From a virus, in IMG/VR virus record IMGVR_UViG_3300037584_003502, positions 1-22,255 of that record: a DNA stretch of 22,255 nucleotides; one strand, 5' to 3'. A program made the position numbers and the translations under genes. The notes under the pieces were generated by a model. It was not told the origin of the DNA. It saw only the letters and a list, made by a program, of their open reading frames with translations, and did no database searches. Numbering within the stretch: position 1 is the first letter of the stretch; each line of letters begins with the position of its first letter. Positions 10,301-15,279 of this stretch are shown here, piece by piece.

Positions 10301-11995
10301 GTACCTTTGAAATCTTTAACTGGTGGTGGTAGCGGAGCTACTGTGTCAGTAACTCTTACTAATGAAAAAGTAACGGCTGTTGATATAGTTGGTGGTCTTG
10401 AAGGTAAGGGATATTCTGTTGGAGATGTTCTAACAATAGATGATACTTGGGCAAATTATAAGAGAGGTACTGGTGCTAAGTTTGCAGTTGGTATAACAAG
10501 TACTAAACCAGATTCTTTATATTTAACCGATGTTCAAGGTGAAAAATTTGTAGGTGGTGAAAAGATTATTCATTACGGTACTTCTAATGATACTAGAACT
10601 GCAATGAATGCAGTTGATATTAAAGTAAAATCAGGAACTAATTCTGTGGTTACTAGTGACTTATATACTGGTAATGTACTTGAAATTGTTCAGAGTAATC
10701 ATGCTCATCATGGTATTAATAATACTATTAATATTACTGGAATTAAACCAGATACAACAGTTACTCAAACTACACAAAGTATAACCCCAGAATCGACACA
10801 GGTATCAGTTGCAAGTACATCAATATTTGCTAGGTTTGCAGGTGTTTCAACTTCTACTGGTGAAGCATTGATAGGTAGTGAGATTGTTTCATACACTGTT
10901 AATATTGGTAATTTATCTCTTAATTCTAGAGGACTGGAAGGATCACCTGTTTCTTCTCACTTAGAGGGTTCAGATATTCAACCATATGAAATTAATGGTT
11001 TCCCATTAGTTGGTATTAATACAAGTTTGTCAATATCAACCAATGATACTTTAAATAATGCTTCAAATGTTGATAATTATTATTTACAAATTGATAGAGG
11101 TACTAGTTCTAGAATAAGTGGAAATACTATGTTATGTTTTACTGATGAAAGAGTTGTGGGTGGAAATAGTGTTGGTATTTCGCAAAACCATCAATTTACC
11201 TCAATGTCTCCAAAATTTAATGTAATTACTCCAGGTAAAGGAACTAGAGTTTCAACTTCAGTTAGAACTATAAGTGGAACTAGTGCTGGTGGAAACGAGG
11301 TTTCATTCCTCGATCAAGGATTTGAACCTACAATATTAAATGAAACAACATTCTTCCCAACAGTTAGAATGGTTGCATCTAAGGTTAATGAAGCACAACG
11401 TTTATCAACATTACCTAGAAATAAATCATTATCATTAAAAGTTGATATGACAACAAGTGATAAGAATTTATCTCCTGTATTAGATGTTCAAAATGCAACA
11501 TTTATTTTAGGTAGAAATAAAGTTAATAGTCCTGTATCAGATTACAGTACAGATTCTACAACCAATGCCTTAAATGGAGATAAGCATGGATCACTATTTG
11601 TTTCTAGAAAGGTTAATTTAGCACAACCTGCTACATCACTTAAAGTATTTGTTGCAGCAAATGTTCAACCAGAAGCAGATTTCAGAGTATTTTATAGATT
11701 ATTCAGTGCAGATTCTAGTGAAGTTTCTCAAAATTATAGAGCATTTCCTGGATATGAAAATATGATAGACACTGATGGTGATGGTTTTGGTGATGATGTC
11801 ATTGATATTTCTAAAAACAGTGGTAGGGCAGATGCTAAAGTCAAGAAAAATGGTAAAAATGATTTTTCAGAATATCAATTTACTATAAATGATCTAGAGC
11901 AATTTAATGGATTTGTTATTAAAATTGTGATGACTTCTACGAATGAAGCAGTACCAGTCAGATTAAAAGACTTTAGAGCAATTGCTTTAGCGTGA
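4373..11995 (+). CDS. Giant baseplate/tail-fibre structural protein, DUF4815-like N-terminus
   Basis: At 2540 residues this is by far the largest gene in the window, starting 4 bases after gp8. The N-terminus (residues 8-66: N-I-S-P-Y-Y-D-D-F, F-K-P-G-F-P-V-Q-A-R-E-L, H-I-F-K-E-G-S-M-V) matches what I know as DUF4815, found in large structural proteins of marine myoviruses. Later parts are: long Thr/Ser/Asn-rich beta segments; a run of ten Thr (1389-1398); a Pro-rich linker with four Pro (1664-1667); then R-D-P-L-A-Q-T-F (1694-1701) opening a jelly-roll-like domain of about 170 residues. After that come two G-x-G-Y units (about 1965-2014), a Ca-binding-like D-T-D-G-D-G-F-G-D-D loop (2466-2475) and a conserved-looking C-terminus ending in F-R-A-I-A-L-A. 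It lies where T4 has genes 9-12, so it may replace them as fibre or adhesin. Its exact role is inferred from position. Confidence 0.8.
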   Translation: MPQKTNLNISPYYDDFDKADNFYRVLFKPGFPVQARELTSLQSILQNQLESFGSHIFKEGSMVIPGSVTYDSTYFSIKVNADHIGIDVTVYLDALISNNNGKGTKVRGQNSQIVGTIKNYILPPDEGVDDITLFVKYTESGTTSESVAFPNSEILTLEENVTYGNTTLNAGESILTLVAEDATAIGSAFGVDTGVYFIRGTFVDVTKSLVVLEPYSNKPSYRVGFEILEEIINSNDDPSLNDNAKGFTNYAAPGADRFKISVNLTKKALDDFNDTNFVELFKVRDGEVKKIQNSSVYSEIKKYLAKRTYDESGNYAINPFRVNIQNSLNDEIRTAGLYTENQKTDEGNIPDDDTMCVKLSPGKAYVRGFDVTLPGTTVLDVDKPRDTKTVKTSSVPFRMGSLLKVNNITGTPFLQLGAAPNGDNVIKLYNERRTSGANTPTGNGLEIGQARVYHFGVSDAPYTGATTEWDLYLWDVQTYTTLELSNMGRKEELESVIPISTYVKGASSGATGYITGHRNASEIDLIQTTGRFVQGEKVIFNEQDTVTTVGISTAYSGASIVNVITHSVNDIKSVHQISDTISNNKVPTKFGADAVLYDRILPNFSLTDTLTIEGVDGTTTKATCAGRRFSGKVGISTNSIVGFSTGSSPTTSNPDQTYSRVSAISADGATLTLKTVVNVPGVNGGVDGSGNHMLPVGVTTSSTFRVKVPKIINLNRSGLYARLPRKNVSTVDLSNSNLLITKQISGVNVKTNGSGVLDINTSDALDSNSGISSIFFEPFDAEKYTVQYANGTIETLTSDQVIVRNDGNDLRIIGLNDGNSQVLMTVTATMKKVGLNSKSKDFIRSEKVEVTRTSGISTNGGLVTTQQNAQSRYYGLRVEDKEISLNVPDVVQIHAIYESKDTNTPSLDKLTFVSGLGLDTNTNVGEKIVGKSSRAIGQIVNRVSATEIEFVYLNANTFSAGETVTFKETNISTNIQKVTLGNYVDRTNNYTLDKGHKKQYSDYSRIIRKDNSSIPSHKLLIIFDKYQIHSGNSGDLFTANSYTKDRYTYDIPKVGIDRATDILDFRPRVKPFNPSSTTDKSPFAYNARVFETDTSYVVAPDESSIVGYTYYLPRIDKLVINKFEQVKLIKGVSADKPAPPTEFGDAMEVAQITLPPYLYDPITGPTIRLYDNRRFTMRDIGKLEKRIDNLEIMTSLTALELDTKSLMVTDANGINRFKTGFIVNDFKDRDFLTSGSRCDVDVVNKELISAVDFWSLPAQLAFDIGIDTESADLSANLNLLDPNCKKTGDLITLDYNEVGWIDQPQATQVENINPFNVIVFVGGILLEPASDNWARTIYIDKNRIESTGATWAEQANIVSDNTTVGTDVSVTSAEVDTDQDEFDGNHIDTTTTTTTTTTNVVETSFTNTLEGPSKEFDYVESVKVSGQADPFMRSRNVSFSANGLKPLTKHYHYLDSGRPDIFPKLTEISMISGTFVVNENVRILNNGVQIGYVRVKAPNHKFGDASISAIPTGMGTVSVSVEAYSVDPYDRTRPAPDSSYSATSKLFNCDVDALANDTTYFGYVVAGATLVGDSGATATVSRVELISDNWGDVLGAFFFRNANQTPQPPVLFFSGTKTFKITSTPPGTVTLPGSTAFASDATGTYSGTGTIITQSTSTVGVRNPPPPAQKPNETTTSISINQTSSTTRVEAPYRDPLAQTFTVDETGAFLTSFDVYFASKDPNAKVFVELREVELGTPTSFLVQDFTQVALNPNNIQTSTDASIATNIKFPSPVYLEAGKEYALVFLSPGSDLYEMWVATMGQKTVKTSNLPDVESVVVTKQYIGGSLFKSQNGTIWTPSQYQDLAFKLYKAEFVDSGTVTFYNTPIKSGNENTQVLSSNPIKTLPRKVSLELDWPSASYNNEAVGQHEDQIPIGRKISTGNVADKDDDSITGIIEKIGAPIWSDYGTAFNHYASKGNPVTLVNGGSGYDLGSLSSVPLKSLTGGGSGATVSVTLTNEKVTAVDIVGGLEGKGYSVGDVLTIDDTWANYKRGTGAKFAVGITSTKPDSLYLTDVQGEKFVGGEKIIHYGTSNDTRTAMNAVDIKVKSGTNSVVTSDLYTGNVLEIVQSNHAHHGINNTINITGIKPDTTVTQTTQSITPESTQVSVASTSIFARFAGVSTSTGEALIGSEIVSYTVNIGNLSLNSRGLEGSPVSSHLEGSDIQPYEINGFPLVGINTSLSISTNDTLNNASNVDNYYLQIDRGTSSRISGNTMLCFTDERVVGGNSVGISQNHQFTSMSPKFNVITPGKGTRVSTSVRTISGTSAGGNEVSFLDQGFEPTILNETTFFPTVRMVASKVNEAQRLSTLPRNKSLSLKVDMTTSDKNLSPVLDVQNATFILGRNKVNSPVSDYSTDSTTNALNGDKHGSLFVSRKVNLAQPATSLKVFVAANVQPEADFRVFYRLFSADSSEVSQNYRAFPGYENMIDTDGDGFGDDVIDISKNSGRADAKVKKNGKNDFSEYQFTINDLEQFNGFVIKIVMTSTNEAVPVRLKDFRAIALA
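8537..8566 (+). repeat. Ten-threonine linker in the giant protein
   Basis: Ten consecutive ACN codons encode Thr1389-1398. The sequence is a near-tandem of ACT/ACA/ACC triplets flanked by acidic residues. It probably separates two folded parts of the fibre. The triplet run is a likely length-variable tract. Confidence 0.8.
10265..10414 (+). repeat. G-x-G-Y beta-repeat pair in the giant protein
   Basis: GSGY at 10268-10279 and GKGY at 10403-10414 are 135 bases (45 codons) apart. A run of Gly, then Ser and Ala (G-G-G-S-G-A) and a Val/Thr strand lie between them. This is the same layout as the units in gp14 and the gp7-like protein. Confidence 0.6.
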
Positions 11996-12129
11996 GGAAT
12001 TCTGTAAATCCAGCAATTAAATTTATTATAGATCCTAGTGGATCTGGTAAATTAGTAAAATTTCATCCCCCAATAGATCTTAGGTCTGTTAATGATAAAT
12101 TAAAACAATATCCATTTAATCAGATATGA
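11992..12129 (+). CDS. Candidate 45-residue protein, GTG start, coupled to the giant gene
   Basis: This short frame begins with the GTG at 11992, which overlaps the giant gene's stop in a GTGA. It ends with the TGA at 12127-12129. In-frame TAG at 11974-11976 makes this GTG the first usable start. The product begins V-R-N-S-V-N-P-A-I-K-F and contains D-P-S-G-S-G-K-L-V-K-F and P-P-I-D-L-R. It reads like a real small soluble protein and fills an otherwise empty gap between two genes. Translation would rely on the ribosome restarting at the stop codon, since no good Shine-Dalgarno site is seen. I do not recognise a family. The coding call rests on the overlap geometry and protein-like composition, so it may be chance. 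Confidence 0.5.
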   Translation: MRNSVNPAIKFIIDPSGSGKLVKFHPPIDLRSVNDKLKQYPFNQI

Positions 12130-12164
12130 AATCCTTTAAACAATTAAAAAATATAAAAGCATGA
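12126..12164 (+). CDS. Candidate 12-residue leader micro-ORF
   Basis: The frame ATG 12126 to TGA 12164 encodes M-K-S-F-K-Q-L-K-N-I-K-A. Its ATG overlaps the preceding stop (ATGA) and its own TGA overlaps the next gene's ATG (ATGA). It thus joins the 45-residue and 66-residue frames without a gap. It may act only as a bridge for translational coupling. It could also be the remnant N-terminus of a lost gene, because M-K-[ST]-F-K-Q is a familiar start in T4-like phage proteins. Function is unknown. Confidence 0.3.
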   Translation: MKSFKQLKNIKA

Positions 12165-12361
12165 TACCAGTCGAAGGCAATAAAAATCTATTTCGTGACC
12201 AAAATACGGGTGCCATACTTAATATGGATTCTAAAGGATATTTTAATTATATTAATAAAAAAAATAGAAAATTAACTGAGAAGCAAGAGATTGATAATAT
12301 GAAAAAAGATATTGATGAGATTAAATCTTTGCTTCATGAGTTAGTTAATCGCAAAACATAA
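12161..12361 (+). CDS. Small conserved-type phage protein with coiled-coil C-terminus
   Basis: This is a 66-residue protein. The N-terminal half (M-I-P-V-E-G-N-K-N-L-F-R-D, then T-G-A-I-L-N-M-D-S-K-G-Y) resembles small hypothetical proteins I associate with marine T4-like phages. The C-terminal half, about residues 35-62, is charged with hydrophobic residues at heptad spacing (M, I, I, L, L), predicting a short amphipathic helix or coiled coil. It has no Cys or membrane segment. It is the last gene before the CATAAATA promoter, which overlaps its stop codon. The start ATG at 12161 overlaps the micro-ORF stop. No function can be assigned. Its place among baseplate/fibre genes suggests a minor virion or assembly part. 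Confidence 0.8.
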   Translation: MIPVEGNKNLFRDQNTGAILNMDSKGYFNYINKKNRKLTEKQEIDNMKKDIDEIKSLLHELVNRKT

Positions 12362-12364
12362 ATA
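12357..12364 (+). promoter_or_regulatory. T4-type late promoter, CATAAATA
   Basis: CATAAATA differs from the T4 late core TATAAATA only at the first, less constrained base. It overlaps the stop codon of the 66-residue gene and ends 30 bases before the ATG at 12394, similar to the gp8 promoter layout. It would start the transcript for the 75-residue protein, the fibre-like protein and the neck genes. Confidence 0.65.
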
Positions 12365-12393
12365 GTAGATAGATTCTTGAATTGCTTACATAA

Positions 12394-12621
12394 ATGGCAG
12401 ATATTAAGGTCAGAGTAGGGCAACAAAATGCTGTTAAGGTTCTTTCATCATTAGCTGGAGCCCAAGGGTTATCACTTGCTGAACTTAGTGACGTTAATGC
12501 TACGAACTTACTCAATGGAATGGTTTTAGTTTACAATGGAGCGACACAAAAGTGGGATGCCACATTAACTTTAACTCCAGGCTCGGAACAGAATTTAGAC
12601 ATCAACGGGGGAAATTTCTAA
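12394..12621 (+). CDS. Small structural-type protein ending in a DxNGGNF-like tail
   Basis: This is a 75-residue protein, the first gene after the CATAAATA promoter. It has an N-terminal A-D-I-K-V-R-V-G-Q-Q-N-A-V-K-V segment, a central S-L-A-E-L-S-D-V-N motif, and N-G-M-V-L-V-Y-N-G followed by Q-K-W-D-A-T. The last pattern is of the 'value bound to an object' type common in phage fibre and structural proteins, L-x-Y-N-x-x-x-x-x-W. The C-terminus D-I-N-G-G-N-F resembles the L-D-G-G-T-F end of the next protein. The stop codon directly abuts the next ATG. I infer a minor fibre or virion component made in step with the 527-residue protein. No family name can be given with certainty. Confidence 0.8.
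   Translation: MADIKVRVGQQNAVKVLSSLAGAQGLSLAELSDVNATNLLNGMVLVYNGATQKWDATLTLTPGSEQNLDINGGNF
12607..12612 (+). promoter_or_regulatory. Ribosome binding site for the 527-residue fibre-like gene
   Basis: GGGGGA lies 9 bases before the ATG at 12622 and inside the end of the preceding gene. Few genes in this window have so clear a purine-rich site, and it supports the ATG that directly abuts the upstream stop. Confidence 0.55.
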
Positions 12622-14205
12622 ATGGCTAGCATTATTAGGATCAAACGATCCTCTGGGACCACTAAACCTGCCAGTCTAAGTTGGGGTGAAATGGCCTATG
12701 TGACTGGCATAGGAAGTTACGGTGGAACTAATCAATACAAAGATAGGATATTTGTTGGAGATGACGGTAATAACGTATTCCCTGTAGCAGGTCAATATTA
12801 CGCTTCTATGATGGAGCATACACCAGGTGCAATTGCTGGTGTTCAGAATACAAGAAATAGTGATGGTGGTATAGTTGCTGTTCTTGATGATAATAGAAAG
12901 GTTGATCAGTGGAATGTAGATAATCTTAGATTGGATGGTAACACAGTATCATCCACAAATACTGATGGTGATGTTATATTTGAAACTTCAGGAACTGGAC
13001 ATATTAATATTGTAGACGATACAATATTATCTTTTGGTTCAGATAAAGATGTTCAAATTGAATATGATGAGAATGGTAATGATGAAGTAGTAGTATCCAG
13101 TCCTACTGGTAAGCAAGTTAAATTTACCACCCCATTGAATGTATCTACTGCATCATATTTTGGTAAAGTTAAGATTGAAGATAATGTTATATCTTCTGTC
13201 AGTGGTAGTGGAGATAAATTGTTTATTGATCCATTTCCTGATGGATTGAGCAATGAAGGTGATGTTATTATCAAAGGTAACTTACAAATTGATGGTACAA
13301 CAACTTCAGTTAACTCAACTGCAGTAACAGTTAATGATCCAATATTTGTTATTGGTGACGTTACTAGCACTAGAGTAGTTACTGCTCCAGTTACAACTGG
13401 TGTCAGTACAATTACAATTGATTCTGTTGTTGGTATTAATACTGGTGACGTTATAAGCAATCACACCTCATTACCAAATAGTGGAGTAACAACAGTTACT
13501 GAAGTTAATACTACTAATAAAGTTATTACCATTGAGGGAACAACTACAGCAGGTATTACAACAACATCTGAGTTAACAATTACTCATGCTTATGACACTA
13601 ATACAGATCGTGGTATAGCATTTAATTATAATACAGGTATTGGTACAGCAAATAATAAAGTTGGTTATTTTGGTTATGTAGATGGTGATGGAAATACAGG
13701 AAGTAATGCACCAGAAAGATCTTGGACTTATGTTCCTGATGCAAGTACAACAGGTAATACAGTATCTGGTACTAGAGGATTCCTAGACATTAAAGGTATC
13801 TATTACCAAACTGCTGATTATAATGCTCATGGTGCTGTTTACTTTGATGAGAATGGATTACAGACCTCAACAAATAATCCAGCAACTCCCATAATTACAT
13901 CTAAGCAGATTTTAACTGCTGTTACCAAAAACACTCTTGCATTACCATCTAATGTGACAGTTGCAATTGGTGATATTGTAAGACAAGATACTAGTGGTGC
14001 TTACGGTGTAGTTGAAACTGGAGTAACTAATGGTGCTTCTATTGATTTAGTTGGTGTTGAAGGAACATTTACTAATACTTACAATATTAGAAAAGAAGGT
14101 CAGAACGGATCCATTGAAAATCTATCAGTAATACCTTCTACAATTACTACCATATATACTAATAAGCCTCATTGGTCTTCTACACTTGATGGGGGTACAT
14201 TCTAA
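12622..14205 (+). CDS. Tail-fibre-like virion structural protein
   Basis: This 527-residue beta-rich protein is of the marine T4-like fibre type. The N-terminus (I-I-R-I-K-R-S-S-G-T-T-K-P-A-S-L, then W-G-E-M-A-Y, R-I-F-V-G-D) matches the common phage fibre head in which a list of Arg/Lys-Arg-Ser leads to G-E-x-A. Two approximate repeats follow: L-x-G-N-T-V-S-S...G-D-V-I-F (about 103-120) and I-E-D-N-V-I-S-S...G-D-V-I-I-K-G-N-L-Q-I-D-G-T-T (about 185-228). The latter is followed by V-N-S-T-x-V-T-V-N-D-P. Then comes a D-R-G-I-A-F-N-Y segment with V-G-Y-F-G-Y-V-D. The last residues are H-W-S-S-T-L-D-G-G-T-F. It lies where T4 has gene 12 and wac, just before gp13, so short fibre, whisker or baseplate fibre are all possible. 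No chaperone or enzyme domain is visible. Confidence 0.8.
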   Translation: MASIIRIKRSSGTTKPASLSWGEMAYVTGIGSYGGTNQYKDRIFVGDDGNNVFPVAGQYYASMMEHTPGAIAGVQNTRNSDGGIVAVLDDNRKVDQWNVDNLRLDGNTVSSTNTDGDVIFETSGTGHINIVDDTILSFGSDKDVQIEYDENGNDEVVVSSPTGKQVKFTTPLNVSTASYFGKVKIEDNVISSVSGSGDKLFIDPFPDGLSNEGDVIIKGNLQIDGTTTSVNSTAVTVNDPIFVIGDVTSTRVVTAPVTTGVSTITIDSVVGINTGDVISNHTSLPNSGVTTVTEVNTTNKVITIEGTTTAGITTTSELTITHAYDTNTDRGIAFNYNTGIGTANNKVGYFGYVDGDGNTGSNAPERSWTYVPDASTTGNTVSGTRGFLDIKGIYYQTADYNAHGAVYFDENGLQTSTNNPATPIITSKQILTAVTKNTLALPSNVTVAIGDIVRQDTSGAYGVVETGVTNGASIDLVGVEGTFTNTYNIRKEGQNGSIENLSVIPSTITTIYTNKPHWSSTLDGGTF

Positions 14206-14216
14206 CCCAAAAGATT

Positions 14217-14435
14217 ATGCAACAAAATAATGGTGACGTTGATGTTAATGTTCTTGTCAGTTTATATAATACTAAATTGGCACAATCATTAAATCAAACT
14301 GTACTTTTGGAAGCAAAATTACAAACTTTAAAAAATGATTTTGATGAAGAAACAAAACTCCTTCAACAGGAAATTGTTACTTTACAAGAAGAAAATCAGA
14401 AACTGAAACTTAAAGATGGCAAAACCAGCAAGTAG
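14217..14435 (+). CDS. Small coiled-coil protein preceding the neck gene
   Basis: This is a 72-residue protein starting 12 bases after the fibre-like gene. From about residue 12 to 66 it is almost entirely helical in character. Leu, Val and Ile fall at heptad positions (L-V-S-L, L-A-Q-S-L, V-L-L-E-A-K-L, L-L-Q-Q-E-I-V-T-L), ending in a Lys-rich tail. A parallel coiled coil is likely. The gene overlaps gp13 by 20 bases in another frame, which suggests coupled translation. In T4 the coiled-coil whisker protein fibritin (wac) is encoded at this place, but this protein is far shorter and no fibritin foldon is visible. A link to fibritin is only positional. Confidence 0.8.
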   Translation: MQQNNGDVDVNVLVSLYNTKLAQSLNQTVLLEAKLQTLKNDFDEETKLLQQEIVTLQEENQKLKLKDGKTSK

Positions 14436-15273
14436 AACACAATTAGTCGATTACTGTTTACGGAAGTTGGGTGCTCCTGTATTGGAGATTAATATTGACG
14501 ATGATCAAATAGATGATTTAGTCGATGATGCCATTCAACTCTTCAATGAACGTCATTTCGACGGTGTTGAGAGAATGTATCTCAAGTATAAGTTAACTCA
14601 AGAAGATATTGATAGGGGAAAGGCAAATAATAAACCAAATAGTACAAATACTGTAGGAATTGTAACCACATCTGCAACGTCTACAAATATAAGTGGTTAT
14701 GGAACTACTACTAGCAATTGGTATGAAAATTCTAATTTCTTACAAGTTCCAGATTCTGTAGTTGGTGTAGAAAAGATATTTAAATTTGATACTAGCACCA
14801 TATCAGGTGGAATGTTTAGTATTAAATACCAGTTATTTTTAAATGATCTTTATAATTTTAATTCAGTAGAATTATTGCAGTATGCAATGGTTAAATCATA
14901 TCTTGAAGATATTGATTTTTTATTGAGTCCAGAAAAACAAATAAGATTTAATAAAAGACAAGATAGATTGTATTTAGATATTGATTGGGGTACTGAAAAT
15001 CCCGATACTTATTTGGTTCTTGATTGTTATAGAGCATTAGATCCAAATTCATTTACTCAAGTTTATAATGATATATTCTTAAAACAGTATCTCACTGCTC
15101 TCATGAAGAGACAATGGGGACAAAATCTAATCAAATTTAAAGGTGTTAAGTTACCAGGTGGTATAGAACTTAATGGTAGAGAAATATATGATGATGCAGA
15201 AAGAGAGATAGAATCATTACGATCTAAGATGTCAACAGAGTATGAGTTACCACCATACGATTTTGTGGGTTAA
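14416..15273 (+). CDS. 13: Neck protein gp13
   Basis: gp13 joins gp14 in the neck that closes the filled head and binds the tail. Strong T4-like signatures are: L-R-K-L-G-A-P near residues 15-21; a D-D-Q-I-D-D-L-V-D-D-A stretch; R-H-F-D-G at 46-50; and a C-terminal T-A-L-M-K-R-Q-W-G-Q, then K-L-P-G-G-I-E-L-N-G-R (245-255), A-E-R-E-I-E-S-L-R and a final D-F-V-G. T4 gp13 has L-R-R-L-G-A-P, Y-H-F-D-G, M-L-P-G-G-V-T-I-D-G and ends L-V-G. Length 285 compares with 309 in T4. Part of residues 70-105 is Thr/Ser/Asn-rich and probably loop-like. The ATG at 14416 lies inside the coiled-coil gene. gp14 follows 6 bases after the stop, as in T4. Confidence 0.95.
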   Translation: MAKPASRTQLVDYCLRKLGAPVLEINIDDDQIDDLVDDAIQLFNERHFDGVERMYLKYKLTQEDIDRGKANNKPNSTNTVGIVTTSATSTNISGYGTTTSNWYENSNFLQVPDSVVGVEKIFKFDTSTISGGMFSIKYQLFLNDLYNFNSVELLQYAMVKSYLEDIDFLLSPEKQIRFNKRQDRLYLDIDWGTENPDTYLVLDCYRALDPNSFTQVYNDIFLKQYLTALMKRQWGQNLIKFKGVKLPGGIELNGREIYDDAEREIESLRSKMSTEYELPPYDFVG

Positions 15274-15279
15274 TGTAAT

